Assembly: GCF_010183535.1 (NCBI RefSeq) | Contig: NC_071330.1 | Coordinates: 4,135,717 to 4,199,716 of the forward strand | Source of the DNA: Caenorhabditis remanei | Taxonomy: Eukaryota > Nematoda > Chromadorea > Rhabditida > Rhabditidae | DNA length: 64,000 nt | Reading direction: 5' to 3' | Shown: positions 24,275 through 35,533 of the stretch, piece by piece | How positions within the stretch are numbered: the first letter of the stretch is position 1 | How the letters are laid out: each line of letters opens with the position of its first letter | Position numbers and translations under genes: made by a program | Notes under the pieces: model-generated | Told to the model about the DNA's origin: nothing | Database searches by the model: none | Seen by the model: the letters and a program-made list of their open reading frames with translations, nothing else

Positions 24275-24282
24275 TATAAATA
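24275..24282 (+). promoter_or_regulatory. TATA box of candidate small gene
   Basis: TATAAATA lies about 68 bp before the ATG at 24350. TTCACTCGGAG about 25-30 bp downstream is a plausible initiator. Strong TATA boxes are uncommon in this window, and this one precedes a spliceable open frame. Confidence 0.4.
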
Positions 24283-24349
24283 CAAGTTCACTCGGAGTGT
24301 TCACATCGAAATTTGACTACTTTGACAAAAATCTACTGACATATTACAA

Positions 24350-24625
24350 ATGACGTCTAATCTTGGCCAGCTGGAAGTTATGTTGGAGCTTCTGAACCAG
24401 CAATTAATAAGGAATACAATCGAGATCTTTCAGGTATGTTCTTTTCAAAAAATTAAGAATGTTCTAAGAGAAACATTGAGACGTTTTTGAACACCTGCTG
24501 AGGATGTTGCTCTTTTGGCACATTTTTAGTCGCTTATTCTTTCATGTGATGAAAACGATCAACTCAACAAATTGGAGAGGAAACATTTACACTCTTTGGT
24601 TCCTGCAGAGTTGAAAACACTTTAG
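24350..24625 (+). CDS. Candidate 59-residue two-exon gene
   Basis: Exon 1 at 24350-24433 encodes MTSNLGQLEVMLELLNQQ then LIRNTIEIFQ and ends CAG/GTATGT. Exon 2 at 24530-24625 follows an ATTTTTAG acceptor and encodes SLILSCDENDQLNKLERK then HLHSLVPAELKTL and a stop. Both exons are multiples of three and the intron is 96 bp. The protein is Leu/Gln-rich and predicted helical, without a signal peptide or known motif that I recognise. A TATA box and initiator sit at the expected distance. It is unsupported by homology and could be chance. If real, it is a small gene embedded in the Hox regulatory interval, convergent with the minus-strand candidate at 25310-25576. Confidence 0.4.
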
Positions 24626-24682
24626 AACAGTCAAATAGATTTTTTTTTAACTTTGAGTGTAAGTATTATCGAAATAAAAAAG

Positions 24683-24780
24683 TTCCGACATTTTTCACCG
24701 ACGCGTGTTTGCGGACTCAGTGCAAAATTTAATAATTTAGCACTGAGTCCGCAAACACGCGTCGGTAAAAAATGTCGGAA
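24683..24780. repeat. 98-bp near-perfect palindrome
   Basis: The left arm TTCCGACATTTTTCACCGAC then GCGTGTTTGCGGACTCAGTG is mirrored by CACTGAGTCCGCAAACACGC then GTCGGTAAAAAATGTCGGAA. The arms are about 41-42 bp with a short AT-rich loop, and an A-run and T-run extend the pairing outward. It is non-coding and would extrude or fold as a long hairpin. Confidence 0.85.
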
Positions 24781-25309
24781 TTTTTTTGTCGCGGCAATAT
24801 TTGCTCCTTATTTATTGAAAAGCAGGGTTTTCAAATGGGAGTTGAAGTCTGAAAATGGTGAAGTCTAACAAATAACTGAAAATGATTGAGAAGGTGATTG
24901 AATTGTATAATTATTTTATATTGTTGATACCGTATGACAGTGAGTCTTATTCCAAACCAGGCAGAATCATGAATTTCTCAAAAGTGTAAAAGTCTCCTTA
25001 GAATTTCCCTAGAACCTCAACACGACAGTATTCGCTCTTACCAATTTGTAACAAAACAATAACCGAGGAACCTTCTAAAACAAAGGTCTTCTTGATTGTT
25101 GACAATCAGAAAAATATACTGTAAACCTGTATCAAAAGGTCAGGCTCATCTATTGTTCCAACAGCCCTAAATGTATACTGCCTATAGAACTTTTTGGTGC
25201 TCTGTTCATGAGGCTATTCAGCTCCTTTGCTGTAACAAAACAATGAAATTTCTCAAGAAAAAAGATGAGTTCAGAGGAGTATCCTTTTATTAAAGGGGAA
25301 TTTCTTTTG

Positions 25310-25576
25310 TTACTTCCTAAAATAACTATTCTCAGCTAGCTCTTCGCAGTGATTCATTCTCCCCTTACCGCAATCTTTATCCACTTGACATTGCCCTGAT
25401 GAGAGAAACAATAGAATAAGAACATCGTGTACATCTTCACTATTGATATGCAAATTAAGGACAACAGTGAGGAGAAGAAGAGCATTCTCCACACTTTTAT
25501 TCAGTATTATAACATAACTCGTTTCATTGAACTTTTGAATTTTCTTCATTCTACTTTCTACTCTAATTAGTCTCAT
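25310..25576 (-). CDS. Candidate small Cys-containing protein, two exons
   Basis: Minus-strand exon 1 (up to 25576, ending at 25441 with AATA/GTGAAG) and exon 2 (25395-25310 after a CTCATCAG acceptor) are separated by a 45-bp intron, a typical worm size. The joined product has a hydrophobic stretch (NALLLLTVVLNL) followed by QCQVDKDCGKG, NHCEEL and SYFRK. AATAAA at 25286-25291 is 19 bp past the stop. The Cys pattern recalls short secreted nematode peptides, but the hydrophobic part is not at the N-terminus of this start, so the 5' exon or start may be wrong. No family is assigned. Confidence 0.3.
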   Translation of the reverse strand: MRLIRVESRMKKIQKFNETSYVIILNKSVENALLLLTVVLNLHINSEDVHDVLILLFLSSGQCQVDKDCGKGRMNHCEELAENSYFRK

Positions 25577-27839
25577 TTTATGGAGATGAGTGTTTTCTCA
25601 AAGCAAAGCAGAAAAAAAATGAAATGTACTCACTCAATTAGTTTCGTCTGTTTCTTCGATTACCCTTATTTCTTATTTCAGTTAAAGATGTGTTCTGGAA
25701 ATAAGCCCATGTTTGCTTATTTTCATTTTATTGAACTTGAGCAGTACTTTGTTTTCTCATTAGTTAAATTCCGAATTTTTCAAGGCATAAAGTTGAAATT
25801 GTTCTCTGTAGATTCATTTTTACATGACTTTAATAGTTTTTTTTTACAAGATAACGCTTGATCAATGTCAGAACACTAACCGCAGTCTCTTTGATTGAAT
25901 TTTCGAACCTAGATGCGGGTTTTCAAATCGAGACTCTAGTTTTTTGGTATCACACTCATTGCAAAAATCATAAGCACATCCGAAATCTGGATTCGAAACT
26001 GAGTATAGCATATTTCCTGTTGTTGAAATTAATGAGACTCCTGTTTGAAACGACTACTCTCGACTTCCAAAATATTACAGAAAATTGAAGTTCAATTTGA
26101 ATCGGAAGACCTACTCTTTGCAATATTATCCCTGAAACTATGTAATTTTGAAAATTGAGAGATTTGAGTTCTAGTCTCAAAGCGTGAAGTCTTCACTCCA
26201 AAACTTTTTCTATGTATAGGATTTCAGACTAATACTTTTTACTATTATTTTTAATAAATATTGTTTGAATCGAGGTTTCGTTAAAGGCGTATTAAGGCCG
26301 ATTCTAATGGTTTCATATTGTAATGTGAACATTCCCGAGAGTTCCTTTTCAAATTTAAATAATATTTAATTTGGTAAATAACTCGGTGAAAGCGAGTGGC
26401 GCAAAATTTGGTCAGCGAAATGGCCGAGAATATTTGCGCCTAGAAATTCGAATTCGTTTAAATTCGGCCGTTTTGATTTTTCGAATTTTAAAGGTATTTT
26501 CAATCATTTATGTTGTTTTCAAGAAAAACTTGGATAGGGGAAAAAACAATGAAAATCTCAGAAAACTGAGAAAAAACAAAAATCCTGAAATGAAATTTAT
26601 AGAATTTTCTAATGTCTTTTCAGTAACCAAACTTTCCTCCACTCGGTCTCAGCTGGTTTTAGACTGAATTAAAAAAAAACTTCTTTTGGAATAAGCTCAC
26701 AGGTACTTCAAAAATCTACATTTTGAGTGGTAATCAAACTCGTTTTCAGATAGATTTTCTTAGATCTGGCTCCAAACTTTTTCCGGTTTTTGAAAATTGA
26801 TTTGTACCAAAAACACTTGCTCTCTGGAATACCCTTTTGAAAAATATAGGGGAATTCGGCAGCCAGTTTTGAATAAACTGATTTCGATATTCCTAAGATT
26901 TGGAAAGTACCGTCCCAGAATTATTTCCCATGTTCTCCTCAATTGATTTTGACTTTGACTTCTTCTCTTCACAAAACAATTTCAAATTTCTTCACTCATC
27001 CCCCCTCCAATAGTCACTTTACCCCCTGCCGTGCATTGTCTCTCCCATTTCGTCCTTATTTTAAAAGTGCGGGGTACTGTAGCAGTCCTTTATGTCTTGA
27101 AATGAGGCATCTAGATCCTCTCTCACAAATCTCTATTTTTTGTTGTCCTAACATTTCTTCTTTGTATCATTATCATCGATATCACAAATTCCTGTCATAA
27201 TCCTTCGCACCGATTCTCTTTTGATGTTCACCGCCTATTGCAATTAGTCATGTCAAAAGTTATCACGCGAGGGAAGGTGTAAGAATTGTGATGATAATCA
27301 TCTAATTGGGAATGGGAAGGGGGAGGAGAGATTGTTGTTTTACGGTGAAGGATGTCTAGTATTTACGTTTCACTAAAGAAATTTTTACCAGAAAGTTTTA
27401 TACTCTGGTTATACTGTAATAGGGTGTTTTAATTTTTGAATGTTACGTTCACAAAATAACAAAAATTCTGATGTTTTGGTTCCGACAGTCTGGCAAAACG
27501 TCTAGAAAATTTTTGGACATTCCTAAGATGACATTAAAAATGCCTGTGAAAATTCCCAAGTTGCGAATCGGGTCAAACGTTTTTCCTTAGGGTTTCTAGT
27601 CTATCGGTAACCAGCTGAAAGTTATTCACCGTCCAGATTTTCCTAAATGTTTTCTTGTCTCTCTGGTTTTTTCAAATTTGTTTTCTGTTTGCGTTGATCT
27701 TCCACAAATGTCTACTTGAAAATATACGTGAGTAATCATTTTAGTAAGTTCCACACTTTGCTCGCTTTCATTCCAAATATAGTTTTTGTTCTTCAAAAGT
27801 TTACCGTTGCAGTCAACAAAAAAAACTGACTTACTTTTG
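25577..27839. other. Intergenic, no gene
   Basis: AT-rich, with no supported gene. A CT-rich patch at about 26960-27200 ends near a GGTACTGTAGC motif. Nothing else distinctive. Confidence 0.35.
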
Positions 27840-28000
27840 TGTTACTGTTCACCAAGTAGCTAGGCTGTATGCTCTTTAGTTGCCCGCGTATAAATACGGG
27901 GTGATAGGGTCCTGATAAAAATAAGACCACAAATACACAGTTTCTTACAATAAATTTACTTTATTGCAAGAAAAAAAGAATAAAAAGCAGTAACTTACAA
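27840..28000 (+). repeat. LTR-like or core-promoter-like segment
   Basis: The segment opens TGTTACTG and closes CAGTAACTTACA. It has a strong TATA box (GTATAAATACGG, about 27888-27899) and, about 50-70 bp on, AATAAA signals. The order short U3, TATA, polyadenylation signal resembles a small solo LTR. I could not find a matching target duplication or a second copy, so an ordinary promoter is equally possible. Confidence 0.25.
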
Positions 28001-28307
28001 AACAAAAGTCAACAGCACAAACGCTAAAATCAGAACTAACTCTGAAAAGCCAACCGACTTCAGAAACTTCTTTTGCCACGTGGCGTACACGTGTTCACGT
28101 GAACTGACGCACTGAGGTTACGGTAGGCGCGTGAGGCTTTGGCGGAGTGTCGTTGCGTATTTATTGTGAGGACTCGGAGAACTACAGGGTTATGAGGGTA
28201 CCTTGCCACCGGCAACTCTTTTTTTTTAAAGCTTACACTATTCTTTTTAAAATTCTGCAATACAGCAGTTGTCATAAATTCTGTCCGTCTAAGGCTTGAA
28301 AATGATG

Positions 28308-28341
28308 TATTCCTATTAGAAGTTTTAATCTAATAGGAATA
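28308..28341. repeat. Perfect 13-bp stem hairpin
   Basis: TATTCCTATTAGA and TCTAATAGGAATA are perfectly complementary around an 8-nt loop. The hairpin lies about 100 bp before the candidate ATG at 28438. It could be a short fold-back remnant. Confidence 0.6.
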
Positions 28342-28437
28342 GATACGTGTTCCCAACAGACCTAAAGAAAATCTGTTTGATATTCTTTATTTGAAATATG
28401 TTGTCGTATCAAAAGCCCTAATATTCAAACTGAATTC

Positions 28438-28641
28438 ATGCCGATGGTTAATCTATTGGAATCAGCGCTGGGGGAACTGTTTAAGTGGGTGGTTCAAAAT
28501 TTTGATAATTGGAATAAGAACAAAATAGTTCAGGTAAAAAAACACTCTGAAACACGATGTTGTCTTATAACTTTTTGGGTTACTTAATTATAGTTGATCC
28601 CTGTTTCAAATAGTTTACGTTTCAAACAACCACTCAAATGA
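28438..28641 (+). CDS. Weak candidate 47-residue two-exon frame
   Basis: Exon 1 at 28438-28533 encodes MPMVNLLESALGELFKWV then VQNFDNWNKNKIVQ and ends CAG/GTAAAA. Exon 2 at 28594-28641, after TTAATTATAG, encodes LIPVSNSLRFKQPLK and a stop. Phase is kept and the intron is 60 bp. The layout resembles the candidate at 24350-24625 (short Leu-rich first exon ending in Gln, then a short second exon), but sequence similarity is marginal. There is no homology support. Confidence 0.2.
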
Positions 28642-29427
28642 TTTACCCAGCCCTGATTGGAATCTCCTGAACATTTTTTTGAAGCTTCAAGAAAGTTTTC
28701 GATATTGGGGTACTAAAACTTGCCGATTGGAACCTATACTTGATAATAAACTATAAAATCCTAGGTTTCTTTTTGCATAAGGAAAATCCTGAATTTAAAG
28801 TTTTGAATTTCGTTACTTACTTAATTTGGCTGCCAATGTTCTTCACAACTATCCTTTTCCCTAAAAGTTCGAGTTTCCATCCCTACCCCATGTTATCCAT
28901 GTTCTCCATCCCATCGTCGTATTCTCTAAGCCAGTCAAACACACACATAATTCTTCTATCCTTTCTTCCTTCACTCGACACACATGCTCACATCCCATTC
29001 TTTTTCTTGAAATTCTCCCAGTTGCCGACTCTTTATTTGCATCTGTCTTCTGAAGAGATTACGGTAGCCGTCGGGTTGTTCACGCCCCATATGTTTCCTG
29101 CTGTGTTTGGCACGAGCGCCCAATAATAGATGTGTCTGTCTGAAGAAGGAGAAGAATTTGGAAGAGAAATAGAATTGTGAGAATTGATATTTTTAAATCT
29201 TGGGTTTTGGTGAACTTTTTGGGATATTCTGGCTTTCTTATATCGTCTCGGAGCTCAATTGCGAGGAGAAGAACGTAGTTTTTAATTTTTGAAATAAATA
29301 CATATGTGAATGCACTTTGTTTTAATAATTTTCAATTTCCAGCTATTTCCTTATGAGCTATTTTGTTAATTTACTACATCAACGTTTTTATTAAGGCAAG
29401 GTACATGTTTACCTATACAGCAGAGTC
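28642..29427. other. Intergenic with possible conserved patch
   Basis: No gene is supported. Around 29045-29130 the sequence is less AT-rich (GATTACGGTAGCCGTCGGG, GGCACGAGCGCCCAATAATA) and free of recognised repeats, so it may be a conserved non-coding patch. Confidence 0.3.
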
Positions 29428-29774
29428 GTGCGAGAATAAAGACGAAAGTAAGACGAAAGTGAAATTATTTTCGACAGTATGAAACTGGCGTCAATAGGGC
29501 AAAGTAAATTAGTTGTATTGAAGGTATAGCTATTCATCGAGCATAAAGAATCCAACATTTTTCTCATCTGGTACCAGTGGACCTGAAAAAAGCTCCACTT
29601 CCGATTTCCGTTTTCAGCTGCTTTTTCATGTCCACTGGTACTAGATAAGTGAAATTTTGGGATTTGTTATACTCAAAGGGTAGTTATATTTTCAAAACAA
29701 CTCATTAACTGTGTCTTATTGCCTTCAGTTTCATACTGTCGAAACAAATTTCACTTCCGTTTTTACTCCCGCAC
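29428..29774. mobile_element. Complete copy of the GTGCGRGA MITE-like family
   Basis: The ends are GTGCGAGAATAAA and TTTTACTCCCGCAC. Inside these, the arms pair TTTTCGACAGTATGAAACTG with CAGTTTCATACTGTCGAAAC, and TCTGGTACCAGTGGAC with GTCCACTGGTACTAGA. The length is 347 bp with no coding capacity. A decayed relative is at 6585-6850. Confidence 0.8.
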
Positions 29775-32700
29775 AGCTACTGATTTTATATCTAGTGAAT
29801 CAGATCTGTGGTAAAGACTTTTCGATTTGTGTACATTGTATAATAACTACACATGATTTACTCAAAACACCTAAACCGTGTTCTGATCACAACAAATACT
29901 GAATAAATTTTAAAGTGTTGCACCACAAGGCTAATTACTTTATTCTATTGTCTGTCGATGCATTCCATAACCAAAGCCTTCAATTTTTCTGGATAACAGC
30001 TTTTAATTACAGAATTAAAGATCATGCGGCGAGTTTGACTATGCCATACAATTCTAGAGAGTGTCCAGTGTCCTTACAGAAAAGTTATCATCTACAAAAT
30101 AGAGCTCTAGTTTTAGACATTGCGAGATTACAGTGCTATTCTAAACGAATATGATATGTTTTGATATCCAGGAGATTATTCCGAGTGCCTAAAATTTTAA
30201 AAATCGAATCTTAGGGTTATTCTTTGAGCTAAATCATGCATCCAATGATCCACAAACAGGTCTGGCAAACAGTTCACAAAGCAATCTAACTTTTCTGTTT
30301 TCTAATTTATCTAAATTTTTGAAAACTTATCTAACTCTTTTCTACTTTTTCTTTCAAATGTCAAATGACTCAATTAGCTCTTCCTTCCTCCTATCTCAAT
30401 AATAAATCAACAAAGTTCACATGTGTTGTCCCATCGTGTACTTCTCCCTGTCAATTACCATCAACATTTCCCCACATTTTTCTTCCAACTGACCAACTTC
30501 CGTCAGCTCTCAATTCATTTGAATTCGCAACATTTTCACTTTCCGGTTCTTTTTCTTTGTTTCACTCCTCTTGTCCTTTCGTCAATTTTGAAATTTAGAT
30601 TCCAAAAGGGGCGGAGTCTGGGGAGAGGGTTACGGTATGGAAGGGAAGGAGGAACGAGTCGGAAGAGCTCAATGTTCGAAATATGTTTGTTTTTCTTATG
30701 TGGTTTTTGAGAAAACTACTTCGCTAACAAAGTTTTGAGATTATTTTCAAGAAGTACAGTAATCTTCTAATACAAAAGTTTTTGCGCAGTTTCCAACCAA
30801 TAAAACAGCATGAGTGATATTCAATACCGGACAGGTAGCAGTGGATTTCGAAAGTTTCTAACACTCATTAAGCATGGCTTGTTGGCTATTTATCTTGATT
30901 ATCTTTCACCTTGTTGCAATCCTCACCGAGATACGCTAATCCGTGTTTGTAATGCTATCCTATCTTCTTGATCAGAATTCCGAAATTTGAGGGGTATCTA
31001 CTAAACTCAACAATAAACATTTTGAAGCAAATATTCCATCGAATACACCACTTTTTCAAAAACTGTGCCAGCGTTCGTTTTTTTCGTAATTTTTTGAATC
31101 TTTAACTTTGTCGAAGTAAGGTTACAGAATAATTATTGACCTCATTTTTTCTCATCAAAATCTACACATCGACATTGAAAAAATTAGTATTTCGTAAACG
31201 GTTAATCACAAATCGGTTCATTCGAATATTTCAATAAACTTTTATTAGTCAGCCAGATGAAGAATTATCTGGTTATCACGAGTTGTAATTTATTTTTCAA
31301 GAAGTATTTCAAAATTAGACGGGTTTCTTGAGTTTTGAATAAGTGGATATTTGCTCCCGATTAGAATTTGTGAAAGATAAACATTCCAAGATTGCCTAGA
31401 TATATTGGATAATGGAAATTGGTACATAATGAAGAACTACAAGTTTCAATTTTCACTGTTTTGATTTTCAGCAGTTGCGGAATCAATTAAATATGGGATC
31501 GTTCTTGGTTTACTTTGTTGAAATTATTACTGTTCCTCATGACATGAGTCATTTTTCATTCAAGTTTAAATTTGAATCTCATCTCCGCTTTTCCATTGAT
31601 CCTCGATCCTACTGTGATTATCGTACAATTATTGGTAAACCAACAAATTCTTCTATTGAACCATGCCTTAGCATGATGATAGTAAAATTGTGTGCTTTAC
31701 GATTGACAACTCTTTGAAACAGTTTCTTTCTGTAAACTTTTCGGCTATTGAAGTTGAAAAGACCCAAATTATCACCACGTCAAAATAAGATTGTGAGCCA
31801 ACACTTTTAATCTTGAAGCATTTTCTGAAAAAGTGGCTAACTTTAAAACAACTTCAAAGCCCTGTTAAACTTCGAAGAAGTCAAAAAAAGGTAACTGCTC
31901 TGACGATTGCTGTATTATCCAGGTTATCCTAATCCAGTTTGATTTTTTTCGATTCAAAGGTTTAGTTAGCATTATAACCGAAAATTCTAGAAATATATTG
32001 ATAACAGTATATTACTTTATCCCTCAATCGACCTCCCAGCGTAACGCAGGCACTACTAATATGTAGTTGACTGGGTGCTTTTCTTGGAGCTAGGTTGTTT
32101 CTGAATTATCGTTTTTGCAAATGGGCAATGATGAGCATATAGATGACAATAAAAATCTGAAGTCCACTGAAACCCTGAACTCCGAACCTCTATATTTCTA
32201 GTCTCCCCGTGCCCCACAATTCTTCATTTTTCAACGTCATCTATCCCGTTTCCTTCAATTTCCTCCCATTCTTTTTCTTTCCTCTCCCAATGTATTCATT
32301 ACTTTTTTCGACTCAATCCCGTCTCCATTTGATTAATGAACTCCCTTTTCCTACTGTAACTCTTTTTCCTCACTACATTTCCGTTTCTCTCAAGAATCGA
32401 AGAAGAGAAATTGAAGAACATCAATTTGTTTTTTTTGGGATCCCTACCCAATTTCTTCTGGTTTCGTGTACATAAATGAGTAATCGGATGTCATTCATTC
32501 CACACACTTTTTGCAGTTTCCTGACACTCATAAATCACAGTAAAAGAGAGAAAATTGAGAGGGACAGAGGAAGTATGTTTATCTTTTTTCGAGTTGCATC
32601 ACCGGAATTCTGACTAATCACTGAATGATTTATTTATTATTAGGTTGTGTTACGTAATGGTTATTGTCTTATCTTTAGATGAGGTGTGAGGTGAAGAAGG

Positions 32701-32819
32701 ATCCTGAGAGATTCTGGAGGGCGATATGGAGTTCCGAGTGGATACCATCTTGACAGTTTCGGGTGTGACGGGGGAGAGCAATAAAACTGTCAGACACATG
32801 AGGGGAGATCACAATGTAA
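29775..32819. other. Intergenic, no supported gene
   Basis: AT-rich sequence with scattered short open frames that lack promoter, splice or composition support. CT-rich patches occur at about 30385-30600 and 32200-32350. One 80-codon frame at 31475-31717 follows a TTTTCAG acceptor, but nothing upstream completes a gene. Confidence 0.35.
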
Positions 32820-33409
32820 GGCAAAACTTTAGGTCAGCCCATCGAGAATTTCAGTTCTGATTAATGTTTTGATGGTTTTCAGGTCTGAAATCCAGCAACA
32901 AGACTTTTGAGTTGGTTTCGATGAGTCACTACTTTTACAAGAAAATGTCTTACAGAATCTGATTATGAGTCATGTCGTGGTATCTAACGTAATTTGAGCT
33001 CCAGAAGTCTTTCAATAGATCTGGATTTGTTTTCCCGTAACAAATTTCAAAATGAACAGTTTGCTTAACAATCGACACTGAAACATAACCACTAACTGCC
33101 AACTGACTAGGAAATGGTCTATACATAGTACGGGATTTGAAATGTGAAACAAATGTTTCATAGAAATTTTTGCACTGATTCCGAATCTGTGTTTCGTTTT
33201 TGCAAAGTCCTTCTTTGAAAACGGTAATCAGGTTTTTGTGAGCACCCAGTCCTCAGACATCCCTTGTTAATTTAGGACCTTGAACTTGTTGTTAATTTAG
33301 TGACTCATCGAAACCAACTGTTTTGTTGCTTGAATTCAGGCTTGAAAGCCATCAAAACGTTAGTCAGAACTGAAATCGAAGATTCTCGATGGGCTGGCCT
33401 AGTTTTGCC
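32820..33409. mobile_element. Inverted-repeat element, about 590 bp
   Basis: The left edge GGCAAAACTTTAGGTCAGCC then CATCGAGAATTTCAGTTCTG is mirrored on the right (GAACTGAAATCGAAGATTCT, CGATGGGCTGGCCTAGTTTTGCC). An inner pair (TTGGTTTCGATGAGTCACTA / TAGTGACTCATCGAAACCAA) extends the arms to about 120 bp. Its centre (CTGATTCCGAATCTGTG, TGCAAAGTCCTTC) recurs in lin-39 intron 1 near 38230-38330, so that locus holds a relative. Confidence 0.8.
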
Positions 33410-35143
33410 AATTTTTTATTCTGGGATACCGTAACACAATTAATGCAAATTAAAATCATTGAGCATGTGCTTTTTACGACACCCGACGGGTACTTGGCGC
33501 CAAATTCAAATTTCAATGTTTTCGAATTTTTTGAAACTTCTTGAATTTTTTCGCGAAAAGGTCAAATTTCCAGCTATTATTTAGAATTAGAAGAAATTTT
33601 GAAAAATCATCAGAAATGTTTTCGATGAACATTTTCGATGGCAAATTGATAAAGTTTCAAAACAATTTTTAAAAATTGTTTTTATTGTTTAAAGCGGAAA
33701 TTCATACGGTTAACTTGGAACCTGCGATTTTTTCGGATAGAGTGACAGAAGCCTAATTTCAGCGAATTCTGGATTTTGAAGTTTACTATCCCATTTCAAT
33801 AACCTTTTCTCTAGCTTTATCTTCTTTTATTCTACGATTTTCCCTTTCATTTCAAGTTTTACGCCTAAAACAACCAGTTGGAGCCCATTTACAGTGAACA
33901 GAATTTCAGAAGGTTCTAGAAATTAAAAAAAATATACCTCATCAGGATTAGGCTAATTATTATTGTACGAATGGAAGTCTATTCCAGGTTAGTAGAGTTT
34001 ATGACGGAAATTAATTCCGGTACCTTTTGTCAGGCAATTAATATGGCGCGTTTTGAGTCCTCCTGCACTCGTGAATTCTGAAACTCCAATTACCGTATTC
34101 CCTATGTACATAAATACATGTTCTATTAAACTCAAATCTTTGCTATCTTGCAACACAATTGCTATTTTAGAGCCACTCCATCCTTCCAAAATCAGACAAG
34201 TTCCTAAAATTGAGTCTAAATTCTCAATCTCTGACAACTTCTCCAATGGGAAAAAGAGAGTCGTCCGTTATGGCGGCGAAACTTAAAAGCCGAAATTCAT
34301 TCTCTCTTCTTCCCGTCCCGCTTCAAAACTCTCGAAGAGAAGCTTACGGTACCTGTCGTTCTCACCCCATGCCCATCTCTTCTCTCGTTGTCAGTGATGA
34401 ATTGAGAAAAGGGGCGAGAGCAGCAGTGAAGTCTTCTCGCTCCACGGGACCACCTCTTTCATCTTTTGCCGCCAGAGCATGCTCCACCCTTCTTACACGT
34501 ATATCAGTGGAGAGGGGGGGGGACCTCTCTGCGTTTCCTCGTTTTCTATAGTGAGTGCCGCCCGGATTAGAAGACATGAAGTGGCAGAAAAGAAGGAGGA
34601 GGCAAAGGAGAAGACAATAGAGGATTCCGATGGCACAACGAATTCGGCAACATTTCATTTTTATTAGGTCATTGACAATTTTAATGTAGGGGGTAGAGTT
34701 GTGATTTAGGGGAGTTTTCTGGTAGATAATGTAGTTCAGTGGGCCAAGAAAATATGTTCCTTCTGGAAAAGAGATTTTGGAAAGTTTCTCTTCGTTGAGC
34801 ATCTGGTACTATTCAAACTGCAGAAGTTTGTTTCCAAGGTAATTCTGGTTTTCTGAAACTCAATAATCGCTTTTTTTGGCCCGATGTACTGAGAATGAAT
34901 TTCTTGACAGAGAGCGTAAAAATTGAGATTTTGAAGGTACGATTTCTAGATTCTGTTTTTGAAATCATTGCTCCGAAATGTTGGTTTACTAGACAAATTT
35001 CGCAGTTTTTAAGTCGGGATTGTCATAACTGGAGGTTACAGTATGTTTAAGTTTTACCTTGGCGTTTGGGGGTGTAGGTTGTGCTTTTTACGGTTCAGGT
35101 TTTAGGCCGCGGCTTCTGAGTTAGAAAATTCTAGGATATGGTC
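33410..35143. other. Intergenic with dispersed repeat and GC-rich patch
   Basis: The AT-rich dispersed repeat (inverted relative of 1690-1870 and 12110-12260) occupies about 33500-33740. A GC-rich, repeat-free patch at about 34330-34560 (GGGGCGAGAGCAGCAGTG, CCACGGGACCACC) may be regulatory. An 85-codon minus frame at 33989-34246 is open but has no supporting signals. Confidence 0.35.
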
Positions 35144-35533
35144 TTTAAAGAGGGACACCGGTATTCCAAAAATCGAGATTTTTGATACGAATCGACTCAG
35201 AATGTTGTAGAAAAGAGAAAAATCTCTTGGAGCCAGGTCCAAAAATTCGTCTAAAACGAGTTATGAGGCCTCAAAGTGTCAAAAAAAGGCCTCTCGCCGT
35301 GAAGATTTGCCTTATATTTCAAAATTTTTTCATGTTCACGGCGAGAGAATTTTACTTTGAAAATAAGGCAAATCTTCACGGCGAGAGGTACTTTTTTGAC
35401 ACTTTGAGGCCTCATAACTCGTTTTAGACTAATTTTCGGACCTGGCTCCAAGAGACTATTCTCTTTTCTACAACATTCTGAGTCGATTCATATGAAAAAT
35501 CTTGATTTTTGGAATACCGCAGTCCCCCTTTAA
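35144..35533. mobile_element. TTTAAAG-ended palindromic element
   Basis: The left end TTTAAAGAGGGACACCGGTA then TTCCAAAAATCGAGATTTTT mirrors the right end AAAAATCTTGATTTTTGGAA then TACCGCAGTCCCCCTTTAA. The inner arms (GAGTTATGAGGCCTCAAAGT, CTCTCGCCGTGAAGATTTGC) pair closely. The TTTAAAG termini resemble the PALTTTAAA-type palindromes of C. elegans as I recall them. It is non-coding; mirrored frames on the two strands are artefacts of the arms. Confidence 0.75.

Noticed and set aside
33989..34246. 85-codon minus frame beginning MEKLSEIENLDSILG
   Set aside because: The residues look protein-like but there is no upstream signal, intron or polyadenylation signal; I cannot support it beyond chance.
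35182..35451. Pair of opposed frames sharing RLKRVMRPQSVKK-like sequence
   Set aside because: They are explained by the TTTAAAG-ended palindromic element; the arms translate alike on each strand.
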